A stretch of DNA of 39,609 nucleotides, taken from contig PCVW01000057.1 of the NCBI GenBank assembly GCA_002787095.1, forward strand, positions 1 through 39,609, given 5' to 3'. Positions 16,208 to 24,291 of this stretch are shown one piece after another. Source of the DNA: Candidatus Omnitrophica bacterium CG11_big_fil_rev_8_21_14_0_20_64_10 (GTDB lineage: Bacteria > Omnitrophota > Gorgyraeia > 1-14-0-20-64-10). The notes beneath the pieces were generated by a model that was not told the DNA's origin, did no database searches, and was given only the letters and a program-made list of their open reading frames with translations. Every line of letters begins with the position of its first letter. The first letter of the stretch is position 1. The translations under genes were made by a program, and so were the position numbers.

Positions 16208-16773
16208 TGGCAGAGACTTTGGGCAGTCTGGTCGACAAGCTCTCGATCAGGCAGATCCGGGAAATAACCCTCAAGGAGATGCTGAAGAAGGCCGGCCCGA
16301 AAAGAGGAGCGGAGATTCGGGCCAAGCTGGCCCCGCTGAAGCGCCAGCTCGAAGCCCTGCGATCGGAGATCGATGCCTATCTGACGGCGGCGGCCGCCGG
16401 ACGGGCTCCGCTGAGGGACGAGAAACTCAAGCTGTACAACAAGCCGGAGCAGATGAACCGGATCGGCACGCTCCGTTCGGTGGCCGAAACAGTCGGATCG
16501 CTGGCTCGGAAGAACTTGGAGCTCTGGCGGCTGGAGGACGAGGCCCGGCGGAAGGACATTTCCTTAGCGCGGGTGGGAAAGGTGAAGCAGAAGATCGACG
16601 CGGCGAATCAACAGCGGAACGACCTGATTGACAAGGTGGACGAGCTGCTGGCCAAGCAGTTCCCCGGAAGAAGGCGACGGCGGACCGAGAAAGCTATAGC
16701 CCGGCGGCCAGCAGATGCTCCCGGAACAGCACCGCCAGCCCGAGGAAGGCGAAGAAGCCGACCACGTCGGTGA
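16207..16773 (+). CDS. DUF4254-like protein with basic C-terminal tail
   Basis: MAETLGSLVDKLSIRQIREITLKEML...NKPEQMNRIGTLRSVAETVGSLARKNLELWRLEDEARRKDISLARVGKVKQKIDAANQQRNDLIDKVDELL. TGATG overlap with the GT9 gene; LWxLEDxxR and NQQRNDLIDKVDELL resemble DUF4254. Confidence 0.72.
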   Translation: MAETLGSLVDKLSIRQIREITLKEMLKKAGPKRGAEIRAKLAPLKRQLEALRSEIDAYLTAAAAGRAPLRDEKLKLYNKPEQMNRIGTLRSVAETVGSLARKNLELWRLEDEARRKDISLARVGKVKQKIDAANQQRNDLIDKVDELLAKQFPGRRRRRTEKAIARRPADAPGTAPPARGRRRSRPRR

Positions 16774-18097
16774 CCGTGGTCAGGATGATGTTGGCCGACT
16801 GGGCCGGGTCCCGTCCCATCGCCTTGAGGGCCAGCGGGATCAGCGCCCCCGAGAAGCCGGCCACCACCAAGTTGACCACCATCCCGAGCCCCACGACCAG
16901 CCCCAGATAGGCGTTCCCCTTCCAAGCCCAGGAGACGCCGGCCACGACGACGCCGATCACCATGCCGCTGACCAACCCAACCGCGGTCTCCTTGAGGACC
17001 GCCTGCCGGGCCTTGCCGGGAGAGATCTCCCGCATGACCAGCCCCCGCATCACGACCGCCAGGGACTGGGCGCCGGCGTTGCCCCCCTGCCCGGCGACGA
17101 CCGGCAGGAAGACCGCCAGCACCGTGATCTCGGCGATCACATCCTGGAACAGGGCCACGACGGCAGCCGCCAGGAAGGCGGTGATCAGGTTGATGTGCAA
17201 CCAGGGCAGCCGCAGTTTGAGGGACTCCTTCAGCGGGGTGGAGACCCGCTCATCGCCGGCCAAACCGAAGATCTTCTGGATGTCCTCGGTTCCCTCCTCC
17301 TGCACCTCCTTGAGCAGCCGCTCGGTCTTGACGACGCCGAGCAGCCGGTTTTCACTGTCCACGACGGGCGCGGCGAAATACCCCCGCTTGGAAAGGAGGT
17401 TGGCCACCTCTTCCCGGTCGGTGAAGCCGCTGATCGAGAAGACATCCTTCCGAACCACCGATTCCAGCATCTCCTCCCCGGAGGCCAGCAGCAGATCCCG
17501 CATGTTGAGCACCCCGGTCAACCGTCCCTCGGCGTCCACGACATAGACATAGGAGAAGAGGACCTTCCGCTTCGCCAGCGCCCGGATCCGGTGGACCGCG
17601 TCCCGCACCTTCACATCGGTGTGAAACGCCAGGAAATCCGTGGACATGATCCGCCCGGCGCTGTCCTCGGGATAGCTGAGCATCTCAGCGATCTGCCGCT
17701 TGGCCCTCTCCGGCAGCGCGTCCAGCATCTTGGCCCGCTGCTCGGCGCCCAGTTCCGCGAAGACGGCCGCTCCCTGCTGGGGGGTCAGCTGCTCGATGAT
17801 CTCAACGAAGTGATTGGACGGAAGCTTCTGAAGCATGCCGACCGCGTAGGCCGGCTGCAGATAGGGAAAGATGCGGGCCGCGACATTGCCCGGCAGCGCC
17901 TCCAGAACCCGCAGCCCGTCCGCGGCATCCATCGTCTCCAAGGTATGGGCGGCGACGGCCGGATCGGCGTCGAAGAACTTCTGGACCAGCGGCAGGAGAG
18001 CCGTCGACTTGGTCACCGCGCCGTCTCCGATTGCGCGCGTCTCATGCCCCTTATTCTCGTTGATCTCCTCTCCCGGCGCAAGTCTTCCACTCGGCAT
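16694..18097 (-). CDS. mgtE: Magnesium transporter MgtE
   Basis: 467 aa with MgtE N domain, CBS pair (ILSKRGYFAAPVVDSENRLLGVV) and TM region ITVLAVFLPVVAGQGGNAGAQSLAVVMRGL, ending NIILTTVTDVVGFFAFLGLA. Confidence 0.95.
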   Translation of the reverse strand: MPSGRLAPGEEINENKGHETRAIGDGAVTKSTALLPLVQKFFDADPAVAAHTLETMDAADGLRVLEALPGNVAARIFPYLQPAYAVGMLQKLPSNHFVEIIEQLTPQQGAAVFAELGAEQRAKMLDALPERAKRQIAEMLSYPEDSAGRIMSTDFLAFHTDVKVRDAVHRIRALAKRKVLFSYVYVVDAEGRLTGVLNMRDLLLASGEEMLESVVRKDVFSISGFTDREEVANLLSKRGYFAAPVVDSENRLLGVVKTERLLKEVQEEGTEDIQKIFGLAGDERVSTPLKESLKLRLPWLHINLITAFLAAAVVALFQDVIAEITVLAVFLPVVAGQGGNAGAQSLAVVMRGLVMREISPGKARQAVLKETAVGLVSGMVIGVVVAGVSWAWKGNAYLGLVVGLGMVVNLVVAGFSGALIPLALKAMGRDPAQSANIILTTVTDVVGFFAFLGLAVLFREHLLAAGL

Positions 18098-18109
18098 CCT
18101 GGGCGCCGG

Positions 18110-18925
18110 TCATTGCCGCAACCGGCGGAGGACGGCGCAGAAAACCAGAGCCGCCCCGAAGACGCAGACGATCGTCGCCCCGGTCGGCAGGTCCCAGAAA
18201 AAACTGGCGGCCACTCCGGCAACGCTGGCCGCCGCCCCAACCCCCCAGCCGACCGCCAACCGCCGGCCGACCGTCTCCGCCAGCAGGGCGCCGCAGATCG
18301 CCGGCACGATCAGGAAGGAGAAGACGACGAGGACCCCGGCCATCTCGACCGAGCTGGTCACGACGAGCCCAAAAGTGGCGTAAAAGAGGAAATCCCACCA
18401 CCGGACCCGCAGCCCCTTCTCGAACGCCTGTTCATGATCCCGGGAGATCAGAAGCAGCGGCCTCCGGGCGAACCAGTGCAGCAGGCCGATCCCGCCGTAG
18501 ATCAACGCCACCTTGGCGATCTGGGGCCAGCCGACGAACAGGAGATGCCCGACAAGCAGGGCCTTGAGCTCCTCCCCCCCTTCCGGCGCCCGGGCCAGCA
18601 CCAGGATCGCCGCCGAGGCGGCCACCGCATAGACGACGCCGATCAGCGCTTCCTGCGGAATCACCGGTTTTCGAAATCGGGTCGCCGCGAAGATGCCGGC
18701 CCCCACGAGAGTCAACGCCAGCGCAATCCCATAACTCTGCGCCGAATGGAGCCCGAACCCCCAGAGGAAACCGAGCGTCGCACCGAAGGCGGCGATCTGC
18801 GCCAGCGCCAGATCCACGAAGATCACCTCCCGCTGGATCACATGGAGACCGAGGTAGGCATGGATCCCGGTCAGCACGAGGCAGGCGGCGAAGGGAGCCG
18901 CCATCAGCTGAAGGAACTCACTCAT
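18110..18925 (-). CDS. Metal (Zn/Mn) ABC transporter permease, ZnuB/MntB family
   Basis: MSEFLQLMAAPFAACLVLTGIHAYLGLHVIQREVIFVDLALAQIAAFGATLGF...SSVEMAGVLVVFSFLIVPAICGALL. Confidence 0.88.
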   Translation of the reverse strand: MSEFLQLMAAPFAACLVLTGIHAYLGLHVIQREVIFVDLALAQIAAFGATLGFLWGFGLHSAQSYGIALALTLVGAGIFAATRFRKPVIPQEALIGVVYAVAASAAILVLARAPEGGEELKALLVGHLLFVGWPQIAKVALIYGGIGLLHWFARRPLLLISRDHEQAFEKGLRVRWWDFLFYATFGLVVTSSVEMAGVLVVFSFLIVPAICGALLAETVGRRLAVGWGVGAAASVAGVAASFFWDLPTGATIVCVFGAALVFCAVLRRLRQ

Positions 18926-19853
18926 CGGGCGACCTTCCCTCCAGCGCCGAGAGGATTTCCCGGACATTGTGGTCCATCATCCCCAGATAGTCGCCGCACT
19001 CCGGCTTCTCACCGACATTCTGGCAAAGGGTGACGACTCGAACGCCGGTCTTGCGCCGCAGCGCCTCGGCGGCGGCCGGCGGATCGTAGCCGGCCTGCAG
19101 GATCGCCCGGACCCCCTGCTCCCGGATGCGGCCTTCCGCCCGCAGGATCTGCTGGGGGGTCGGCGGGATGCCGGGCTTGGGCTCCAGGAACAGCTCCGTT
19201 TTCAACCCCAGGAACGCCTCCAGGTAGGGCCAGGCGTCGTGATAGCAGATCACCTCCATCCCCCGGCCGCCGGCAGCGGCCCGAGCCCATCGCTGGCGGG
19301 CCTGTTCCAGTTCCTTCAGAAAATCGTCCAGCCGACGCTGATAGTCGGCCGCGTGGGCCGGATCAATCTGAGATAGTTTCCCGGCAATGCTCCGAGCCAG
19401 GATCGGACCGTTCTGCGGCCCGGCCCAGTAATGGGGATTGCCGTAGAGGTGAATGTCCCCCTCGGCCCGGGAGACCGACCCGATTGGAACGCCCAATAGG
19501 GAAACCCCCCGGGAGAGGTCCAACTCCCGTTCGCCCCCCGGCCGCACGGCCGGGTTGCCGGCGGCGTCCACCAGCGGCCATCGCCACAGCTCCAGATCCA
19601 GCCCCGCGTGAATGAACAGATCGGCTTTCTTGACCTTCAACACATCGCTGGGCCTGGGCTCGATGAAGTGCGGGTTGAACCGGGGGGAGGCCACATGGGA
19701 CGCCTCCACCCGGTCGCCGCCGATCGTTTTGACCAGATCAGAGAAGGTGGAGAGAGTCGCCACCACTTTCAGCGGTTTCTCAGCCCGGGCGGGAGCGGCC
19801 CACGCCGCTCCCAGCCCCAGCGCCAACAGAACTCCGAAAAGATTCCTGAACAT
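18918..19853 (-). CDS. Metal ABC transporter substrate-binding protein, ZnuA-like
   Basis: Signal peptide MFRNLFGVLLALGLGAAWAAPARA, then VVATLSTFSDLVKTIGGDRVEASHVASPRFNPHFIEPRPSDVLKVKKADLFIHAGLDLE...GNPHYW...VICYHDAWPYLEAFLGL. Confidence 0.9.
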   Translation of the reverse strand: MFRNLFGVLLALGLGAAWAAPARAEKPLKVVATLSTFSDLVKTIGGDRVEASHVASPRFNPHFIEPRPSDVLKVKKADLFIHAGLDLELWRWPLVDAAGNPAVRPGGERELDLSRGVSLLGVPIGSVSRAEGDIHLYGNPHYWAGPQNGPILARSIAGKLSQIDPAHAADYQRRLDDFLKELEQARQRWARAAAGGRGMEVICYHDAWPYLEAFLGLKTELFLEPKPGIPPTPQQILRAEGRIREQGVRAILQAGYDPPAAAEALRRKTGVRVVTLCQNVGEKPECGDYLGMMDHNVREILSALEGRSPDE

Positions 19854-19916
19854 GCTGTGAGTGCTCCTCTCTGTCATTTCGGTGGCGTCAACCCCAGCTC
19901 CAGATGACCGCATGGG

Positions 19917-21185
19917 TCACTGCAGCTGGTGCTTGTGGGCGCCGATCGCGATCGTCCCCTGCAGCATGAAGCGGTCGTCGTTGCCCCCTTCCGCCTCCTC
20001 GACATGCTGGTATTGAACCCGCCAGCAAGCGAACTCACTTTGGAAGAAGGTCAGATACCCGCTCCAGGCCGTGTCTCCGTTGCGGACGGCCGTCGAGTCA
20101 TCCACCGGCTCGACATAGTCAAACCGGCCACCGATCCCCCACCGGGGGGAAAGCCGGTAATCGAACAAGGAGTAGAAACCGAGCGGGTTGTTGGGCAGAC
20201 CCTCGGTGTCGTCCCGGAACTGAAAATATCCCTCGCTCTGCCACTTGACCTTGTTGGTCGGGTTGAAGTGGTGGATTAGCGTGGCGTCCACCCCCGCCGC
20301 CTGCCGGTCCAGACGGCTCTCGGCGTCGGCGCTGCCGGCCAGATAGGTCCCCCCCAACTCAAAGCTGGTGGCGTCGGACACATCGAAGAAATTTTTCAGA
20401 TGCGCGTAGGTGGAGGGTTTCCGGCGGGTCTCCCCGAACAGGTTCCCCCCTTCCCCGATCCCCCCCTCCATGACGCCGGCCGTCAACTCCTGGGTCAGAG
20501 GACCGGCCATCGCCGGCAGGAAGCGGGAGATTTCCAAACCGGTCCGAAACAGTCCCTCCACCCCAAGGAACTGCTGCACCACCAGCGGCTCATCGACCGT
20601 GTCCAACTGGTCCCGATGGACCGCCGTGGCCTTGCCGATTTTGGGCCGCATCCGGCCGATCCGACCCTTCCACTCCCACGGAAGCCCCCAATGGGAGATG
20701 TAAGCTTCCTCGATCGAAACTTCCTCGAAGTCGGAAAGGGTGATCGTGCTGTCGAACCGGCTGTAGGGGTCAATATCATGCCCGATCGCCAGCTCCATCT
20801 CCCGAACCGAGATCTTGTCGTTCCCCTCAGCGTCCTCCTTGGACTGGGAGAGACTGGCGACCACATCGGCCACCAGCCCGATCTCCGGATTGAAGGCCTG
20901 CAGGCCGCTTTGGGCTCCATAGGTGGCCACCCGCCCGGCCGGTCCGACCGGCCGGCCCGGCGCCGGCACAGCCCCGGCCGGGACAGCCGGCGGCTGAGCG
21001 CGCAGCTCGGCGTTGACCTGCTTCAGTTCGTCAATCTGCCCCTGCTGGGATCGGACGAGTCCTTTGAGCTCATCAACTGAGCGGCGCAGTTCCCGCAGCT
21101 CCGCCGAAATGTCCGAATCGGCGAGGGCCGGACCGGACAGCGCCCACAGAAGAACCGCCGCCAAAAATAGATGAAAGAAACGCAT
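19917..21185 (-). CDS. Outer-membrane porin-like protein with N-terminal coiled coil
   Basis: Signal peptide MRFFHLFLAAVLLWALSGPALA, coiled coil ISAELRELRRSVDELKGLVRSQQGQIDELKQVNAELR, then alternating beta-strand-rich C-terminal region. SD ataaggagc. Confidence 0.7.
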   Translation of the reverse strand: MRFFHLFLAAVLLWALSGPALADSDISAELRELRRSVDELKGLVRSQQGQIDELKQVNAELRAQPPAVPAGAVPAPGRPVGPAGRVATYGAQSGLQAFNPEIGLVADVVASLSQSKEDAEGNDKISVREMELAIGHDIDPYSRFDSTITLSDFEEVSIEEAYISHWGLPWEWKGRIGRMRPKIGKATAVHRDQLDTVDEPLVVQQFLGVEGLFRTGLEISRFLPAMAGPLTQELTAGVMEGGIGEGGNLFGETRRKPSTYAHLKNFFDVSDATSFELGGTYLAGSADAESRLDRQAAGVDATLIHHFNPTNKVKWQSEGYFQFRDDTEGLPNNPLGFYSLFDYRLSPRWGIGGRFDYVEPVDDSTAVRNGDTAWSGYLTFFQSEFACWRVQYQHVEEAEGGNDDRFMLQGTIAIGAHKHQLQ

Positions 21186-21250
21186 GGAAAAGCTCCTTAT
21201 CGTCTTGTCCTTCCGGAGATCGTTCCCGGGAAGAACGGAGTGAATGAATG

Positions 21251-21541
21251 CTAGACAGAAAAGGAGCCGGCGGGCGGCGAGCGGCCGGTCCGGGTGATGC
21301 GGAAAGGCGGGCGGAACTGGCCGGATTCCGGAATCGGGATCCGGGCGACAACCAGGAACGACGGGGCCGCTCCAGGACCGGGGGGAACCCCCTCCGGAGA
21401 GACCGTGTGGGCGGCGCAGGAAAAACAATGCTCCTGAGAAGCATGATCGAAATGCAGATGGGGGGAGAGGCCGGCGGTCGTCAAAAGAAGCAGCACCGCC
21501 GATAGAAGGAGACGACCGGACAAGGAACGATTCAGCGTCAT
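21251..21541 (-). CDS. Small secreted/membrane His- and Cys-containing protein (DUF2946-like?)
   Basis: MTLNRSLSGRLLLSAVLLLLTTAGLSPHLHFDHASQEHCFSCAAHTVSPEG...; signal peptide followed by HLHFDHASQEHCFSCAAH. ATGA overlap with the upstream RHH gene. Confidence 0.65.
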   Translation of the reverse strand: MTLNRSLSGRLLLSAVLLLLTTAGLSPHLHFDHASQEHCFSCAAHTVSPEGVPPGPGAAPSFLVVARIPIPESGQFRPPFRITRTGRSPPAGSFSV

Positions 21542-21798
21542 CGCTGCTCGCAGACGATCGTCACTTCGTGGCAGTCGCGGCATTCCTTGAGGCGGTGGCT
21601 GCGGGAAAATTCCTCCCAGTGCTCCCGCTTCTGCGGGCTCAGCGTGCCGGTCCCCTTGCAGAGGGGGCAGCTGTTCTGAAGCGCCGAGAGAATCGCCTGC
21701 CGGATGAAGACCGAGCGGTTCTCAATCCCCCGCATCTGCTCCAGCAGCGCGGCGTCCACCTTGAAGGTGACCACTTCCTGTTTCTGCGATTTTGGCAT
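21538..21798 (-). CDS. Ribbon-helix-helix (CopG/NikR-like) regulator with C-terminal CxxC...CxxC tail
   Basis: MPKSQKQEVVTFKVDAALLEQMRGIENRSVFIRQAILSALQNSCPLCKGTGTLSPQKREHWEEFSRSHRLKECRDCHEVTIVCEQR: RHH strand-helix-helix with SVFIRQAI, then a zinc-ribbon-like tail. ATG 21798 preceded by AGGAG. Confidence 0.75.
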   Translation of the reverse strand: MPKSQKQEVVTFKVDAALLEQMRGIENRSVFIRQAILSALQNSCPLCKGTGTLSPQKREHWEEFSRSHRLKECRDCHEVTIVCEQR

Positions 21799-21810
21799 TG
21801 CCAAGCGCTC

Positions 21811-21848
21811 CTGACATGGTAGAGTAGTACCTTGTAATACTCATGTCA
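21811..21848. promoter_or_regulatory. Divergent promoter region with inverted repeat TGACATG-N23-CATGTCA
   Basis: TGACATG (21812-21818) and CATGTCA (21842-21848). Minus-strand promoter TTGACA-N17-TACTCT; plus-strand CTGACA-N18-TAATAC. The inverted repeat overlaps both -35 boxes. Confidence 0.6.
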
Positions 21849-22682
21849 AGCCGAATTCTTGCTTTCATCCTGCTGGCCGGACTGGCCGGCGCGGGCTCCG
21901 GGACGGCGGCCGCCGAGGAAAAACCGATGGTCGCCGTCTCGATCCTGCCTCAGGCCGACCTCGTCGAGCGGCTGGCCGGCGACCTCGTCGCCGTGGAGGT
22001 CATGCTGCCGCCGGGAGCCAACCCCCACACCTTCGAGCCGACGCTGCAGCAGATGCGAGCCGTCTCCAGAGCGCGGCTGTATTTCAAGGTGGGCCACTCC
22101 CATTTCCTGTTCGAGCGGGTTTGGCTCAATCGACTGTTGGAGCAGAACCGGCGGATGACCGTCGTCAACTGCGCCGAAGGGCTGGCGCTGAAGCCGGACG
22201 ACCCCCACCTTTGGCTCTCCCCCCCCATCGTTCGGGAGATGGCCATCCGGACCGCCGGCGGCCTGCAAGCGCTGCTGCCGGAACATCGGCAGCGGATCGA
22301 AGCCAGGCTGGGAAAACTGCTGGTCGAGATCGACGACCTGGACCGGGAAATCCGGGAGATCCTCAAGCCGCACAAGGGCCGGGCCTTCCTGGTCTTTCAT
22401 CCGGCCTGGGGATACTTCGCCGACGCCTACGGGCTAACCCAGATCGCGATCGAGGAGGAGGGGAAGGAGCCCAGCGCGGCCATGCTGGCCCGCCGAATTG
22501 ACGAGGCCAAGGAACGGGGCATCCAGACGGTCTTCACGCAGACGCAAACCTCCCAGATCGCGGCCCGGGAGGTGGCCGACGCCCTCGGCGGGAATGTGGT
22601 CCCGATCGATCCCCTGGCCCGGGATTGGGCGGCCAACCTGCGCCGTGCCGCCCGGGCGCTGGAAAAATCCTTCCGCCGATGA
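21843..22682 (+). CDS. Metal ABC transporter substrate-binding protein, ZnuA-like (second)
   Basis: Signal peptide MSSRILAFILLAGLAGAGSGTAAA, then VAVSILPQADLVERLAGDLVAVEVMLPPGANPHTFEPTLQQMRAVSRARLYFKVG...DPHLWLSPP...FHPAWGYFADAYGL. Confidence 0.92.
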   Translation: MSSRILAFILLAGLAGAGSGTAAAEEKPMVAVSILPQADLVERLAGDLVAVEVMLPPGANPHTFEPTLQQMRAVSRARLYFKVGHSHFLFERVWLNRLLEQNRRMTVVNCAEGLALKPDDPHLWLSPPIVREMAIRTAGGLQALLPEHRQRIEARLGKLLVEIDDLDREIREILKPHKGRAFLVFHPAWGYFADAYGLTQIAIEEEGKEPSAAMLARRIDEAKERGIQTVFTQTQTSQIAAREVADALGGNVVPIDPLARDWAANLRRAARALEKSFRR

Positions 22683-23446
22683 CGGCCCCGGCGATCGACA
22701 TCCAGGACCTCTGGGTCTCCATCGACCAGACCCCGGTCCTGGAGGGGGTTCACCTGCGGGTGGCGCCGGGGGATTTTCTGGGAATCATCGGCCCCAACGG
22801 CGCCGGCAAGAGCATCCTGCTCAAGACCCTGCTCGGCCGGGTCCGGCCGGACCGGGGATCGGTCCGAGTCTTCGGCAAACCGCCCGAACACGCCCGCGGC
22901 CGGGTGGCTTACCTGCCCCAGCGGCCGGAATTTGACCTGAAGTTCCCAATCACGGCGCGGGAGGTGGTTCAGATGGGCCGCTTGCGGGCAGGCCGATGGC
23001 TCAAACCGCTGACCCCGGACGACCGGCGGCGGGCCGAGAAAGCGTTGGCGCAGGTCCGTATGACCGAACACGCCGGCCGGCAAATCGCCGAACTGTCGCA
23101 GGGGCAGCTGCAGCGGGTGTTGATCGCCCGGGCGTTGGCAGTCGAAGCCCCGCTGCTCCTCCTGGATGAGCCGACCTCGGCGCTGGACCCCGGCGCCGGA
23201 TCGGAGTTGTACGGCCTGCTGGAAAAACTGCAGCCGAAGGTGACGATCGTGCTGGTCTCCCACGAGATCGGGGTGATCTCTCAGGTGGTCCGCTCGGTCG
23301 CCTGCCTCAACCGCCGGCTCCATTACCACGGCTCCAAGCAAATCACCCGGGAGATGATCGAGGACACCTACGGCGACACCGTGGACTTCATCATGCACCG
23401 CCACATCCACCGGATCCTGGAGCCGCCCGAGGGCCCCGGCCGATGA
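22679..23446 (+). CDS. Metal ABC transporter ATP-binding protein, ZnuC-like
   Basis: Walker A GPNGAGKSI, signature LSQGQLQRVLIARAL, Walker B LLLLDEPTSALD, H-loop VSHE. ATGA-type overlaps on both sides. Confidence 0.95.
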   Translation: MTAPAIDIQDLWVSIDQTPVLEGVHLRVAPGDFLGIIGPNGAGKSILLKTLLGRVRPDRGSVRVFGKPPEHARGRVAYLPQRPEFDLKFPITAREVVQMGRLRAGRWLKPLTPDDRRRAEKALAQVRMTEHAGRQIAELSQGQLQRVLIARALAVEAPLLLLDEPTSALDPGAGSELYGLLEKLQPKVTIVLVSHEIGVISQVVRSVACLNRRLHYHGSKQITREMIEDTYGDTVDFIMHRHIHRILEPPEGPGR

Positions 23447-24291
23447 TCTGGGAAGCGCTCGATTATCCCTTTTTCCAGCGGGCGCTGGCGGCCGGCCTGC
23501 TGGCCAGCATCGCCTGCGGGATCGTCGGCACCTATGTCGTCGTCAAGCGGATGGCCTCCATCTCCGGCGGGCTTTCTCACGCGGCCTTCGGCGGCGTCGG
23601 ACTGGGTTACTTCCTCGGGTTCGACCCGATGTGGGGAGCGGTCGGCTTCACGCTGGGGACCGGGCTGGCGCTCGGCTGGGCGGCTCGGCGGCTGGCCTCG
23701 GGGCTGGACACCCTGATCGCGATGGTCTGGTCGGTCGGAATGGCGCTGGGGATCCTGCTGACGGCGCTGACCCCCGGCTACGCGCCGGACCTGATGAGCT
23801 ACCTGTTCGGTTCCATCCTCTTCGTGCCCCCGGACACGCTGACGCTCACCGCCGGGCTCGACGCCCTAATCCTCCTGACGATCGTCCTGCTCTACAAGGA
23901 GCTTAAGGCCATCGCTTTCGATGAAAACTTCGCCGAGAGCGTCGGGCTGCCGGTGGAACCGCTGTTCCTGATCCTGATCGGGCTGACTTCGCTGGCGATC
24001 GTGACCCTGATCCGGGTGGTCGGCATCATCCTGGTGATCGCCCTGCTCACGATCCCGGCGGCCGCCGCCCGGCACTGGGCCGGGTCGCTGGCCCGGATGA
24101 TGGCGCTGGCCTGCGGGTTCGGAGCGCTCTGCACGACCGCCGGCCTGTTCCTCGCCTACGGGCTGTCGGCCCGCTTCGGGCTGAATGTGCCGACCGGCCC
24201 GCTGATCATCCTGCTGGCCGTGGGACTCTATGCCGTCAGCGCCGCCTTCAGACGGCGGGCGGGGCGATGCTGCGCTCCAGCTCCTCTTTGA
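23443..24291 (+). CDS. Metal ABC transporter permease, ZnuB-like (second)
   Basis: 282 aa: FFQRALAAGLLASIACGIVGTYVVVKRMASISGGLSHAAFGGVGLGYFLG...RVVGIILVIALLTIPAAAARHWAGSLARMMA. Confidence 0.93.
   Translation: MIWEALDYPFFQRALAAGLLASIACGIVGTYVVVKRMASISGGLSHAAFGGVGLGYFLGFDPMWGAVGFTLGTGLALGWAARRLASGLDTLIAMVWSVGMALGILLTALTPGYAPDLMSYLFGSILFVPPDTLTLTAGLDALILLTIVLLYKELKAIAFDENFAESVGLPVEPLFLILIGLTSLAIVTLIRVVGIILVIALLTIPAAAARHWAGSLARMMALACGFGALCTTAGLFLAYGLSARFGLNVPTGPLIILLAVGLYAVSAAFRRRAGRCCAPAPL

Noticed and set aside
16715-19033. 772-aa plus-strand ORF opposite mgtE and permease1
   Set aside because: Spans several real minus-strand genes; Asp/Arg/Gln/His-rich composition typical of a shadow ORF.
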